Below, piece by piece: positions 8,175 through 18,948 of a stretch of DNA of 64,000 nt (positions within the stretch are counted from its first letter, which is position 1; the number at the start of each line of letters is the position of its first letter). Location of the stretch: the NCBI RefSeq assembly GCF_014646355.1, contig NZ_BMNH01000014.1:1-64000 (forward strand). Direction: 5' to 3'. This stretch comes from Nonomuraea cavernae. GTDB lineage: Bacteria; Actinomycetota; Actinomycetes; Streptosporangiales; Streptosporangiaceae. The position numbers and the translations under genes are program-made. The notes under the pieces are model-generated. The model was not told the origin of the DNA and ran no database searches. It saw only the letters and a program-made list of their open reading frames with translations.

Positions 8175-8899
8175 ACCCGGTAGTGAAGACGGTCAGCCTG
8201 GTCAAGATCTACTCCGGTGGAGCCGTCCCCGTGCCGGCCGTACGCGGGGTGGATCTGCAGGTGGAGCCGGGAGAGTTCGTCGCGATCATGGGTCCGTCGG
8301 GGTCGGGCAAGTCGACCCTCGTGCACATGCTCGGCGGTCTCGACGCCCGCACCAGCGGCGAGATCTGGCTCGACGACCAGCGCGTCGACACGCTCTCCGA
8401 GAGCGCCTGGGCGCTGCTGCGGCGCAAGAAGATCGGATTCATGTTCCAGTTCTTCAACCTGGTCGCCAACATGACGGTGGCCGACAACGTGGAGTTACCC
8501 GCGCTGCTGGCCGGCGTCTCGCCCAAGGACGCCCGCGAGCGCCGCGAGCACCTGCTGGGCGCCCTCAACCTCTCCGAACGCGCCGACGCCGCTCCGGGCC
8601 AGTTGTCGGGCGGCGAGCAGCAGCGGGTCGCGCTGGCCCGCGCGCTGGCCAACCAGCCGAGCGTGCTGCTGACCGACGAGCCCACGGGCAACCTCGACAG
8701 CCGCAACACCCGCGACGTGCTGCGCCTGCTCAGCGACGTGCACAAGGAAGGCCAGACGATCATCATGGTCACCCACGACGCCCGGGTGGCGAGCCTGGCC
8801 GACCGCCTGGTGTCCCTGTTCGACGGCGAGATCGTCGACGACGGCCGCATCGCGCGCCGGCGTACGGGCACGGCCGGCGCGGTGATCGACCTCAGATGA
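8171..8899 (+). CDS. ABC exporter ATPase (LolD/MacB/FtsE type)
   Basis: The 242-residue ATPase has Walker A GPSGSGKST, the signature LSGGEQQR, Walker B VLLTDEP and the switch His in VTHDAR. The MFQFFNLVANMTVADNVELP segment is typical of the FtsE/LolD/MacB class, which pairs with FtsX-like permeases. The ATG overlaps the padR stop by four bases, with AGGAGGA as SD. The permease gene follows after 24 bases. The complex probably moves a lipid, peptide or drug out of the membrane by mechanotransmission. Confidence 0.95.
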   Translation: MNPVVKTVSLVKIYSGGAVPVPAVRGVDLQVEPGEFVAIMGPSGSGKSTLVHMLGGLDARTSGEIWLDDQRVDTLSESAWALLRRKKIGFMFQFFNLVANMTVADNVELPALLAGVSPKDARERREHLLGALNLSERADAAPGQLSGGEQQRVALARALANQPSVLLTDEPTGNLDSRNTRDVLRLLSDVHKEGQTIIMVTHDARVASLADRLVSLFDGEIVDDGRIARRRTGTAGAVIDLR

Positions 8900-8923
8900 G
8901 CTGTGGCGAGATGAGCGGGTGAG

Positions 8924-11188
8924 ATGAGCACAGCGCTGGCCGGTGGCCGGTGGATCAGAGCCGACCTGCGGGCCAGGAAGGGCCAGGCGACCCTCACCGT
9001 GCTCGCCGTGGCCGGGATCGTGGCCGCCCTCATCACCGCCGTCACCCTGCTCGAGGACGGCACCAATCCGTGGCGCAACCTGTCGGCCCAGACCGACGGC
9101 GCCCACGTGTGGCTCTACACCAAGGACAGCCCTCAGGTCGCCGTGGGCGAGATCGACGGCGTGACCGACACCGCGGGGCCCTACCGCTCGGCGCCCGTCA
9201 CCGTCGCCCAGGACGGCAAGAAGGAGCCCGCGTCGTTGCGCGCGATGTCCGCCGCGCGCCCGCTGGTGGCCCACCCGGTGGTGGCCGAGGGCCGCTGGCT
9301 CGACTCGACCCAGCTCGACGGCGTGGTGGTCGAGCGGTCGTTCGCCAGCTCGCTGCGGCTGCGGGTCGGCGCGCCGTTCACGATCATCGCGCTGAGCGGA
9401 GAGCGCCACACGCTGTACGTGCGCGGCATCGCCGACTCCGCCGAGCAGGGCTTCTACCCCGAGTGGACGCCCGGCCTGGCCTGGGTGCTGCCGACCATGC
9501 TGGAGCGGATCGAGCCCATGCTCGGCCGCAGCGAGTGGGTGACCGGCCTGCGCCTGGCCGACCCCGACTCGGCCCAGCTCGTCTCGCAGCGCGTGGTCGT
9601 CATGCTGGAGGACCAACTGCAGCGGGTCTACACCTGGCGCGAGGTCCGGGCCGCGATGGAGCTGGACAACCGGCTGCTCGGCACGCTGCTGGCGCTGTTC
9701 GGCGTGGTCGGCCTGGTGGCCGCCGCGCTCGCGCTGGCCAACGCCGCCGGCGGGCGGGTGCTCGGTCAGCTACGCGACCTGGCCACGCTCAAGTCGCTGG
9801 GATTCACCGGGGGCCAGGTCGCCCTGCTGCTCCTGGTCGAGCACGGCGCGCTCGGCCTGCTCGGCGTCGGGATCGGCACGCTGGCCGGCTGGGGGGTGGC
9901 GGTGGCCTTCCTCGGCGTCTCGGTGCCGCCGATGCCCATGCTGGCCATCGTGGCGGGCACCGCGCTGGTCGTGCTGGCCGCGGTGGGCGTGCCCGCGTGG
10001 CGCGGCGGACGCACCCCGCCCATCCCGGACGCCCCGGTGGCGCCACCCCGGGGCCACCTGTCCAGGATGGCCCGGCTCGCCCTCCTCGTACGCCTCCCGC
10101 CCGCCCTGGTCCTCGGCACCCGCGACGCCTTCACCAGGCGGGTGCCCGCGTTCCTGACCGTGTTCGGGCTGGCCGTGCCGATGATGATGATCACGATCGG
10201 CCTGGGCGTCTGGTCCACGCTCGACGGCTTCCTGAGCCATCCCGAGCAGGTCGGCCAGCACGCGTCGCTGTACGTCAAGCCCGGCAAGCTGGATCCGGCC
10301 GAGGCCAGGCGCGTCGCCGTGGAGGATCCCGACGTGCGCGCCGTCTACCCGGGCACCGACGTCAACGCCCTGGCTCCCGGAGAGGCCCGTTCGGTACGGG
10401 TCCGGGCGCTCGGCACCACGGGCGAGCCCTACCCGTTCCCGGTGGTCGAGGGCCGGATGTACGGCCGGCCAGGCGAGGCGGTCGCCGGGCAGGGGCTGCT
10501 CGACCTGCTCGGCCTGAAGATCGGCGACCGGGTGCGGCTGACCGTGGGCGGTTCGCCGCTGATCGTGCGCATCGTCGGCCGGACCGTCGAGCCCGACCTC
10601 GACGGCGAGGTGCTGTCCGTGGGCCTCGACAGCCTGGCGGCCAAGGACTCGGTGCCGCCCGAGCACTACGCGCTGGCGCTGCGCCCCGGAGCCGACCCCG
10701 GCGAGGTGCGGGCCAGGCTACTGGCCGAGTCGGCCGAGAGCCTGGAGGTGCAGCGGGTGGTCAACCCCGCCGACCGGCTGGCGGTGATCCGGGTGGTGAT
10801 CGTGGCGCTGATCGTGGTGCTGGCGCTGATCGGCCTGGCCAACCTGCTCACGGCCAGTGCCCTGGGGCTGCGTGACCACGCGCTGGACCTGGCGGTGCTC
10901 AAGGCGATGGGGCTGACGCCGCGGCAGGTGATGGCGACGCTCGTGACCGGCACCGGGCTGCTCGTCGTGCTGGGCGTCGCGGCGGGCACGGCCGCCGGGG
11001 TCTCCATGGTGACCGGCCTGATCGATCTGCAGGGGCACACGAGCGGGGTGGGCGCCGGCATCGGCCGGGCGCCCTCGGCGCTGACACTGACGCTCGCCGT
11101 GCTGGCGGCGGTGGGCGCGGCACTGACGGTGGCGCTCATCCCGGCCCGCCGCGCCGCCCGCGCCCAGGTGCCTGTCACGGCCCGCTGA
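8924..11188 (+). CDS. FtsX-like ABC exporter permease (two FtsX domains)
   Basis: This 754-residue membrane protein has an N-terminal helix, a large extracytoplasmic domain (about residues 45-245), a three-helix FtsX block (about 250-350), a fourth helix near 400-430, a second extracytoplasmic domain, and a C-terminal FtsX block (about 610-750). This 4+4 layout is the usual actinomycete form of MacB-like permeases joined in one chain. It partners the ATPase just upstream in the padR operon. The gene ends opposite trehalose synthase, with a bidirectional hairpin between them. Confidence 0.93.
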   Translation: MSTALAGGRWIRADLRARKGQATLTVLAVAGIVAALITAVTLLEDGTNPWRNLSAQTDGAHVWLYTKDSPQVAVGEIDGVTDTAGPYRSAPVTVAQDGKKEPASLRAMSAARPLVAHPVVAEGRWLDSTQLDGVVVERSFASSLRLRVGAPFTIIALSGERHTLYVRGIADSAEQGFYPEWTPGLAWVLPTMLERIEPMLGRSEWVTGLRLADPDSAQLVSQRVVVMLEDQLQRVYTWREVRAAMELDNRLLGTLLALFGVVGLVAAALALANAAGGRVLGQLRDLATLKSLGFTGGQVALLLLVEHGALGLLGVGIGTLAGWGVAVAFLGVSVPPMPMLAIVAGTALVVLAAVGVPAWRGGRTPPIPDAPVAPPRGHLSRMARLALLVRLPPALVLGTRDAFTRRVPAFLTVFGLAVPMMMITIGLGVWSTLDGFLSHPEQVGQHASLYVKPGKLDPAEARRVAVEDPDVRAVYPGTDVNALAPGEARSVRVRALGTTGEPYPFPVVEGRMYGRPGEAVAGQGLLDLLGLKIGDRVRLTVGGSPLIVRIVGRTVEPDLDGEVLSVGLDSLAAKDSVPPEHYALALRPGADPGEVRARLLAESAESLEVQRVVNPADRLAVIRVVIVALIVVLALIGLANLLTASALGLRDHALDLAVLKAMGLTPRQVMATLVTGTGLLVVLGVAAGTAAGVSMVTGLIDLQGHTSGVGAGIGRAPSALTLTLAVLAAVGAALTVALIPARRAARAQVPVTAR

Positions 11189-11214
11189 ACCGGGCGAGGG
11201 CACCACATGCGAAA

Positions 11215-11246
11215 GCGTCCGGCACGGTTTTCGCCGTGCCGGACGC
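11215..11246. terminator. Bidirectional terminator between exporter permease and trehalose synthase
   Basis: A perfect 13-bp stem (11215-11227 with 11234-11246) closes a 6-base loop TTTTCG. It sits between two convergent genes and can serve both. Confidence 0.85.
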
Positions 11247-11254
11247 GCGGACGC

Positions 11255-12943
<1,689 letters not shown>

Positions 12944-13174
12944 ATGTCGCTCACAGAAGGAGATGTGGGCAGGACGAAGTCACCGGTTCCCCGGCGTTTG
13001 CTTTCTGGTGACCGCGCCGCCTGAGGTCGTCATCCCTGCGAACCTCATGCCCTTGACGAGACCGGATTTGTGATCCAGTGCCCGCTTGTGCGGCGCTTAC
13101 GGGCCGAACACTACCAGCCCGTCGGCTTTCCGGAACCGCTATTGCTGTGCAGCCCTTAATACCCAGGAGATCAC

Positions 13175-13198
13175 TGCGTAACCGCGTTGTTACCCGCA
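13175..13198 (-). terminator. Weak hairpin after the asparagine-synthetase-like gene
   Basis: GTAAC-N6-GTTAC, extended by TGC/GCA across a two-base bulge, starts 8 bases beyond the stop on the minus strand. The rest of the gap from 12944 holds nothing else recognised apart from the unseen promoter of treS. Confidence 0.35.
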
Positions 13199-13205
13199 GT
13201 TCATT

Positions 13206-14840
13206 TCAGAACGGCGGAGACAGCTCATCCAGGTCGTTCTCGAAGTCATTCAGCCACAACCCGAACAACACCAACCCACGCACCCAGAAACGGTCGTTCC
13301 AGCCACGGAAACGGGTAAGCGCGTCGGGGCCGCCGCCGATCACCTCGTGCAACTCCTCCGACAGCAGCGACGGCACCCGTTCGGCCACGGTGCTCAGCAT
13401 GCGGTGCGAGTAGGCGCGCGCCGGAGCGGCGGCCGAGCGCAGCGGGACCCGCCGCAGCGGCTGCTTGACGACATTCGTGGACGGCAGCGCGGCGACCCGT
13501 GGGTTGGCCGCGTGGAGCAGCTCACGGTAGAAGCGGCCCTGGTCCTTACGGCTCACGCCCACCGACAGCGCCGCGTCGAAGAAGTCGGGGTGGATGAACG
13601 GCGCCGCGAACGACGCCTCGGGGCCGACCAGGTTGACCGCCGAGCGGGCGATGCCGCGCACGGTGCGGGTGTGCAGGACCGACAGCGGCAGCTCGGCCCG
13701 GTGGCCGTGGAGCATCGAGGTGGCGGCGCCGAACTGCTCCCTGACGGCCTCCTCGATCCAGGCCGCCGCCCGGGGCGACAGGAACGGCCGCGACGGGGCG
13801 CCGAGGCTCAGCGAGCCGAGCACGGCCGCCGACCGCTCGGCCTGCGACGTGGCCTCCAGCGCGGCTCCGCTGACCATGAAGTTCTTCAGCAGCGGCCCGC
13901 CCGCGAGCCCGTCGACCAGCATCCGCCCCGAGCCGTGCACCTCCTGGGCGAACGGTGCGTACCAGGCGTGGTGCGGCGTCAGGTATTCGAGCCTGCGCGC
14001 CACCTCCATCGCGTCGCCGGGATAGGCGGCCGGGTCCTGCGTGATCACCCGGTGCTCGACGCCCAGCTCGCGGGTGATCGCCCTGGCGAACGCGATGTCG
14101 GTGTCGGTGCCGTCGTCGGGGCTGGTGGTCCACGACTCGACGTCGGCGCCCCTGGCCACGGCGACCGAGCAGAGCAGCCGGGAGTCGTAGCCGCCGCTGA
14201 CCGGCACGAGCAGCCGCCGCCCGTCGTAGTCCTTGTAGACGTCGTGCAGGATCTCCAGCAGCTCGCCGGCCGTGGTCCACGCCTCGTAGGGCTCGCGCCG
14301 CAGCCACCGTGGCAGCCTGCGCTCCGTGGCCAGTGCCCCCCGCTCGTACATCAGCGCGCTCGACCCCGGCAGCCGCTTGACCTGGGAGTAGGGGGTGGCG
14401 TCGCCGAGCGGGAAGGTCACCTGGATGATCGAGGCCCAGGCCGCCCAGTCGAGCTCGATCGGGACCAGCGACAGCAGCGGCTGGATCAGGGACGAGAAGT
14501 AGACCGCGTCGCCCAGGCGTACGTAATAGACGTCGACCAGGCCGAGCGCGCCGGCGTGCAGCGTGACGCGCTCGCCGTCGCCGATCAGCCCCGGTGTCTC
14601 GTAGGTCTCGGCGACCGACATCCAGTCGCCGAGCGCCAGCGGCCGGCGCTCGCCCCAGGAGAACGCGAACGCGCCGTCGGCGCGGTGGTAGGGCGGCAGC
14701 GGCGCCGAGCTGAACAGCGCGGCCTCGGCCGTCTGCAGGGCGGGACGGACCCGAGGCCCGGCTCCCGTCAGCTTGCCGAGGACGACGGAGTCGACCCGGC
14801 CGAAAGCGCCGCAGACGTAGGGCCGCACGTTGAACTGCAC
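13206..14840 (-). CDS. Asparagine-synthetase-like ATP-dependent amidotransferase homologue without the glutaminase Cys
   Basis: The 544-residue protein has an asparagine-synthetase/beta-lactam-synthetase fold. Its N-terminal part resembles the Ntn glutaminase domain but starts MQFNVRPYVCGAFGR, so the required Cys2 nucleophile is absent. The synthetase part keeps the PP-loop ATP site VPVSGGYDSRLL (near residue 215). Loss of Cys2 is typical of relatives that use another amine or act as cyclases (beta-lactam synthetase, lasso cyclase). The GTG at 14840 is the family-like start. It is divergent from a glycosyltransferase-like gene and probably belongs with that cluster, perhaps amidating a glycan or peptide. 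No lasso precursor was seen nearby. Confidence 0.78.
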   Translation of the reverse strand: MQFNVRPYVCGAFGRVDSVVLGKLTGAGPRVRPALQTAEAALFSSAPLPPYHRADGAFAFSWGERRPLALGDWMSVAETYETPGLIGDGERVTLHAGALGLVDVYYVRLGDAVYFSSLIQPLLSLVPIELDWAAWASIIQVTFPLGDATPYSQVKRLPGSSALMYERGALATERRLPRWLRREPYEAWTTAGELLEILHDVYKDYDGRRLLVPVSGGYDSRLLCSVAVARGADVESWTTSPDDGTDTDIAFARAITRELGVEHRVITQDPAAYPGDAMEVARRLEYLTPHHAWYAPFAQEVHGSGRMLVDGLAGGPLLKNFMVSGAALEATSQAERSAAVLGSLSLGAPSRPFLSPRAAAWIEEAVREQFGAATSMLHGHRAELPLSVLHTRTVRGIARSAVNLVGPEASFAAPFIHPDFFDAALSVGVSRKDQGRFYRELLHAANPRVAALPSTNVVKQPLRRVPLRSAAAPARAYSHRMLSTVAERVPSLLSEELHEVIGGGPDALTRFRGWNDRFWVRGLVLFGLWLNDFENDLDELSPPF

Positions 14841-14911
14841 CGGAATCTCATCCCTTCGAGACGCTTCCTGCAGAAGAGTATCCTTTGCCGGGCTAGGAAT
14901 CGGAGGTCTCG

Positions 14912-16762
14912 GTGAGCACTGAGCTGGAGAGCACGAGGCGCGCGCTGCGTGATGCGATCGCCCAGGCGGAGCACGCGGCCGAGCTGGCCAGGCTGCTGGA
15001 GGCCGCGCAGTCGCGGCTGGCCGGCGCCGAGAGCGACGCCGAGGAGGCCAGGGCGCTCGCCGAGCGGCTGGCCGAGACCGAGGAGCGGCTGGAGGCCGAG
15101 CGGGCCGCCGCCGAGAAGCTGCGCAAGGAGCTGGCCGAGCAGCGCTACCAGGCCGAGGTGGCCAACTGGAAGCTCTCCTCGATCAAGGTGGCCCGCTGGA
15201 ACCGTCTCGGCGACGCCATCAAGAGCGGCAAGAACAACCCGGTGCGCCTGGCCAAGGGGCTCAAGGGCGCGGCCAAGCCGGTCAAGCGGCCCTCGGCGCC
15301 CAAGCGCGCTCCGGTCGCGGGCGGCCGGCGGGCCAAGGACGAGCGGCCCGGCGCCGCCTTCCAGGCCACCACCTCGATCAGGAAGCTCGACGGCGCGTCC
15401 TTTCGGCTGAAGCCGTTCCGGGTGCCCACCGGGCCCAACACGCGCCCGCACCTGACGGCCGCGGTGATCGCCGATCCGCACGCCGAGGCGCTGCTGCGCT
15501 ACGAGTGGCGGCAGACGACCGGGTTCACGCCGCGCGACTTCGCCCGCGTGCTGCCCCTGGAGGTGCCCCACCTGCTCGTGGTCGAGTCGGTCACGCGGGG
15601 GCCGTGGGCCGAGGAGATCGTCGGTGAGCCGGGCGACGGGCTCAGGGCGCTGCTCGCCTGGTGCGCCGAGCGCGGCATCCGCACGGTGTTCTGGCACACG
15701 CAGGGCGACATCGCCGACTACGCCGCCGCCGCCGAGCTGTTCGAGCACCGCTTCAGCACCCATGCCGCCGAGGGCTGGCGGCGCCTGTCGTTCGGCGTCC
15801 AGCCCCGGGTGCACAACCCGCTGCCGCTGGCCGGCGGCCGGGTCGACCGGGTGCTCACGCTGGACCAGCTGCTGCCCGGCCACCTCACCTATCCCGACGT
15901 GCTGACCTCCTACCGCTGGCCCGCCGCCGTCGACTGCCCGCCCGGCACCCCGCAGTGGCGGCTGGCCGAGATCGCGGCCTGTGGAACCCCCATCGGCGAC
16001 GAGCCCGACTCCCGCAGGGCGCACGCCGCCCTGCGCCGCGCCTACGCCACCGGCACGATGACCGAACGGGTCGACGACCTGCTGGAGGCGATCGGCCTGC
16101 CCAGCCACCGGGCCACGCTCGACATCTCGGTGCTGCTGCCGGTGCTCGACCGGTCGCTGCTGGAGCACGCGCTGGCCCAGGTGGCGCGTCAGTCCGCGAC
16201 GGTGTCGCAGCTGGTCGTGTTCGGCCCGCCGGAGTCCGAGTTGCGCGCCCGCGACGTGCTGCCCGGCGTCGACGTGGTCTTCCGCGACCTCGACCCGGGG
16301 CTGTCGGCCGGAGCGATGCTCGACCGGGGTCTCGACCTGTGCGAGTCCGACCTGGTCTCGGTGATGGACCCGCGCGACGTCTACGGCCCCCACTACCTGT
16401 CCGATCTCAGCCGGGCCTTCCTGTTCAGCACGGCCGACATCGTCGGCAAGGCCGCCTTCTACGCCCACCTGCGCAAGCCGCAGGCCACGCTGCTCAAGCA
16501 GCCCGACGCCGAATACTCCTACCTGCCGGAGGTCGCCGGGGCCACGCTGCTGGCCCGCCGGGGCGTGCTGCGCGAGCTCGGGTTCGCCGACCTGACCGAG
16601 GGGTGGGACGCCGTGCTCATGCGCCAGTGCCGCGCCGACGGGGTCAAGGTGTTCTCGGCCGACCGGTTCGGCTACGTCCGGGTCCGCGACGAGGACCGCT
16701 GGCTGCTGGGCGCGGCCCACCTGGTCGAGTACGGCTCCGCCGAGCCGCACGCGCTGATCTGA
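14912..16762 (+). CDS. Coiled-coil protein with degenerate GT2-like C-terminal domain
   Basis: The 616-residue protein starts at GTG 14912 with GGAGG 5 bases upstream. Residues 1-80 form a strongly charged coiled coil, and 95-150 are Lys/Arg-rich. The middle region (about 170-360) has an unrecognised alpha/beta domain. The last 230 residues resemble the second glycosyltransferase family found at 22.0 and 26.3 kb. However, the metal-binding motif DDDDWYGP of those relatives reads DPRDVYGP here (near residue 490), and the THGLGY and HTW motifs are gone. It may be a non-catalytic partner or scaffold for the real transferases; this is inference. Confidence 0.7.
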   Translation: MSTELESTRRALRDAIAQAEHAAELARLLEAAQSRLAGAESDAEEARALAERLAETEERLEAERAAAEKLRKELAEQRYQAEVANWKLSSIKVARWNRLGDAIKSGKNNPVRLAKGLKGAAKPVKRPSAPKRAPVAGGRRAKDERPGAAFQATTSIRKLDGASFRLKPFRVPTGPNTRPHLTAAVIADPHAEALLRYEWRQTTGFTPRDFARVLPLEVPHLLVVESVTRGPWAEEIVGEPGDGLRALLAWCAERGIRTVFWHTQGDIADYAAAAELFEHRFSTHAAEGWRRLSFGVQPRVHNPLPLAGGRVDRVLTLDQLLPGHLTYPDVLTSYRWPAAVDCPPGTPQWRLAEIAACGTPIGDEPDSRRAHAALRRAYATGTMTERVDDLLEAIGLPSHRATLDISVLLPVLDRSLLEHALAQVARQSATVSQLVVFGPPESELRARDVLPGVDVVFRDLDPGLSAGAMLDRGLDLCESDLVSVMDPRDVYGPHYLSDLSRAFLFSTADIVGKAAFYAHLRKPQATLLKQPDAEYSYLPEVAGATLLARRGVLRELGFADLTEGWDAVLMRQCRADGVKVFSADRFGYVRVRDEDRWLLGAAHLVEYGSAEPHALI

Positions 16763-16817
16763 CCGGTGGCCCCCGCGTCGTACACCGGGGCGGCCGGATG
16801 CCCGTAGGGTCGTCGCC

Positions 16818-17441
16818 ATGACGGCGCGGCGGCTCGCCGGGGTGCTGGGCGAGCCCCCGGCGCCGGACGGGACATGGGAGCGGGAGGCGGTCTACGTCTC
16901 GGCCGCCGCCCTGCGCCGCCGCGTGCCGCCCGAGGCGCTGGCCGCCCGGGTCCGCGAGGTGCCCGGGGTGTCCGGGGTGGAGGCGCTGTCCAACGGGTTC
17001 CTGCGGATCGTCGTGGCGGTGCCGGGTGCGCTGGTCGAGGAGGTGGAGCCGGTCGCCGGCCTGCCTGATCCGTGGCCCGACCTCCCGCGCACCTGGGACA
17101 ACCCGGGGTTCGTGGTCCGCTACGCCCGCGCCCGCGCGACGGCCGTGCGGCGCTGGGCCCGCGAGCTGGGGGTGCCGTGCGAGGGCTTCCGCCCGGACCT
17201 GCTCGACGACCCGCGCGACCGGGCCGTGCTGCGCGTCCTGGCCGAGCTCCCGAGCAGGCGCGCGAGCCTCTCGCCGGGCTGGGAGTCCTTCCTGGTACGG
17301 CTCGCGCTCGCCTACCATGACGCCCACGAGCTGGCTCCGGCCGTGCCGGTGGGGGACGAGCCGCCCGGTCCGGTGCACACGGCCCGCGTGCGGCTGGCGG
17401 GTGCGGTGCGCGAGGTGCTCGTCGGCCCGGACCGCTTGTGA
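16818..17441 (+). CDS. nrtL: ArgS-related anticodon-binding protein (DALR domain)
   Basis: The 207-residue protein lacks the catalytic core of arginyl-tRNA synthetase but has two parts related to that enzyme. The N-terminal part resembles the additional domain and the C-terminal part the DALR anticodon-binding domain (DNPGFVVRYARARATAVRRWARELG in outline). Such stand-alone proteins precede lysA-hom in many actinomycetes, as here. The ATG at 16818 lies 55 bases after the preceding stop. The function is not known; the context hints at sensing tRNA or supporting amino-acid metabolism. The symbol is given from memory of annotated relatives. Confidence 0.75.
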   Translation: MTARRLAGVLGEPPAPDGTWEREAVYVSAAALRRRVPPEALAARVREVPGVSGVEALSNGFLRIVVAVPGALVEEVEPVAGLPDPWPDLPRTWDNPGFVVRYARARATAVRRWARELGVPCEGFRPDLLDDPRDRAVLRVLAELPSRRASLSPGWESFLVRLALAYHDAHELAPAVPVGDEPPGPVHTARVRLAGAVREVLVGPDRL

Positions 17442-17444
17442 ATC

Positions 17445-17490
17445 CTCGTAAAATATCTGGTAAAACGGTTAAAAACCGTAAAAATATCCC
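17445..17490. promoter_or_regulatory. AT-rich block with direct and inverted repeats before lysA
   Basis: In a very GC-rich setting this stretch is mostly A and T. It holds a hairpin ACGGTT-AAA-AACCGT (17465-17479) and two near-identical direct copies, CGTAAAATATC (17447-17457) and CGTAAAAATATC (17477-17488). It may end nrtL transcription, bind a regulator or help open a promoter for lysA. Confidence 0.5.
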
Positions 17491-17552
17491 TGCTCAGGCC
17501 GGATTCCGTCTCGATACGTGGGCAGCCGGTCCAGGAGGAACGAGGGTTCCGA

Positions 17553-17558
17553 TAGCCT
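17553..17558 (+). promoter_or_regulatory. Candidate -10 element of a leaderless lysA transcript
   Basis: TAGCCT ends 7 bases before the GTG chosen for lysA, and no SD lies at a usable distance from that GTG. This spacing is typical of leaderless actinomycete genes. No -35 consensus is visible. Confidence 0.4.
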
Positions 17559-17565
17559 CGTTCGG

Positions 17566-18948
17566 GTGAGTCGATTCGCCCATCCCGCCGGAGACCGCCA
17601 CGCCGAGCCGCCGGCCCACGAGCGCCCCCCGCTGGCGCCCGCCGACCTCAACCGGATCAATCCCACGATCTGGCCCCGAACGTCCGGCCGCGTCGATGGC
17701 GCGCTCACGATCGGCGACGTCGACGTCCGCGAGCTGGTCCGCGAGCACGGCACCCCGCTGTACGTGCTCGACGAGCACGACGTGCGCTCGCGCATGCGCG
17801 ACTACGCCACCGCGTTCGCCGGCTCCGAGGTCCACTACGCGGGCAAGGCGTTCCTCTGCAAGGAGGTCGTCCGCTGGCTGCGCGACGAAGGGCTCGGCCT
17901 CGACGTGGCCAGCGGCGGTGAGCTGGCCGTCGCGCTCAGCGTCGGCTTCCCGCCCGAGCGCATCACCCTGCACGGCAACAACAAGTCCGTCGCCGAGCTG
18001 ACCAGGGCCCTGGAGGCCGGCATCGGCCACATCGTGGTCGACTCCTACGAGGAGATCGCCCGCCTCGGCTTCCTCGCCGACCGCCACGGCAAGCGCCCCA
18101 AGGTGATGGTCCGGGTCACCACCGGGGTCGAGGCGCACACCCACGAGTTCATCGCCACGGCCCACGACGACCAGAAGTTCGGCCTGTCGCTCAGCTCCGG
18201 CGCCGCCGCCGAGGCGGTCCGCCGGATCCTCGCCCTGCCGTCGCTGGAGCTCGTCGGCCTCCACTCGCACATCGGCTCGCAGATCGTCGACACGGCCGGG
18301 TTCGAGGTGGCCGCGCGCCGCCTGGCCACGCTGCTCGTGCAGATCAAGGCCGAGCACGACGTGCTGCTGCCCGAGCTCGACCTCGGCGGCGGCTACGGCA
18401 TCGCCTACATCGAGGGCGACGAGGCCCCCGACATCAAGCAGATCGCCGACAGCCTGCGCGAGATCGTCGCCAAGGTCTGCACCGACGCCGGGCTGCCGGT
18501 GCCGAGGCTGACCGTCGAGCCGGGCCGCACCATCGTCGGGCCCGGCGGCATCACCCTCTACGAGGTCGGCACCGTCAAGGACGTCGAGGGGCTGCGCACC
18601 TACGTGAGCGTCGACGGCGGCATGAGCGACAACCTGCGCACCGCCCTCTACGGCGCCGACTACACCGCCGTGCTGGCCAGCCGAGAGAGCTCGGCCGAGC
18701 CCATGCTCAGCCGCGTCGTCGGCAAGCACTGCGAGAGCGGCGACATCGTGGTCCGCGACTGCTTCCTGCCCGCCGACCTCGCTCCCGGCGACCTGATCGC
18801 CGTGGCCGCCACCGGCGCCTACTGCCGCTCGATGGCGCACAACTACAACTACCTGCCCAAGCCCGCCGTGGTCGCCGTCGCCGACGGCGAGGCTCGCGTG
18901 ATCGTGCGGGGCGAGACCGAGGACGACCTGTTGAGGGGGCAGCTGTGA
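17566..18948 (+). CDS. lysA: Diaminopimelate decarboxylase
   Basis: The 460-residue PLP enzyme makes L-lysine from meso-diaminopimelate, the last step of the lysine pathway. The PLP lysine lies in YAGKAFLCKE (Lys94), with the barrel motif HSHIGSQ, the glycine-rich LDLGGGYGI, and the C-terminal GKHCESGD that completes the active site across the dimer. The GTG at 17566 is preferred over an earlier in-frame GTG at 17518, because a TAGCCT element precedes it and relatives start near VSRFAHPAG. The stop overlaps the GTG of hom by four bases, so the two genes are translationally coupled. Confidence 0.96.
   Translation: MSRFAHPAGDRHAEPPAHERPPLAPADLNRINPTIWPRTSGRVDGALTIGDVDVRELVREHGTPLYVLDEHDVRSRMRDYATAFAGSEVHYAGKAFLCKEVVRWLRDEGLGLDVASGGELAVALSVGFPPERITLHGNNKSVAELTRALEAGIGHIVVDSYEEIARLGFLADRHGKRPKVMVRVTTGVEAHTHEFIATAHDDQKFGLSLSSGAAAEAVRRILALPSLELVGLHSHIGSQIVDTAGFEVAARRLATLLVQIKAEHDVLLPELDLGGGYGIAYIEGDEAPDIKQIADSLREIVAKVCTDAGLPVPRLTVEPGRTIVGPGGITLYEVGTVKDVEGLRTYVSVDGGMSDNLRTALYGADYTAVLASRESSAEPMLSRVVGKHCESGDIVVRDCFLPADLAPGDLIAVAATGAYCRSMAHNYNYLPKPAVVAVADGEARVIVRGETEDDLLRGQL

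Noticed and set aside
12944..13205. Possible lasso-peptide precursor beside the asparagine-synthetase-like gene
   Set aside because: No small frame with an SD, leader and Thr at the penultimate leader position was found, and no B1/B2 protease genes are nearby.
14768..16819. 683-codon minus-strand frame opposite the coiled-coil glycosyltransferase-like gene
   Set aside because: Low-complexity Gly/Arg/His/Gln translation without any domain; the plus-strand gene has SD, coiled coil and GT-like motifs.
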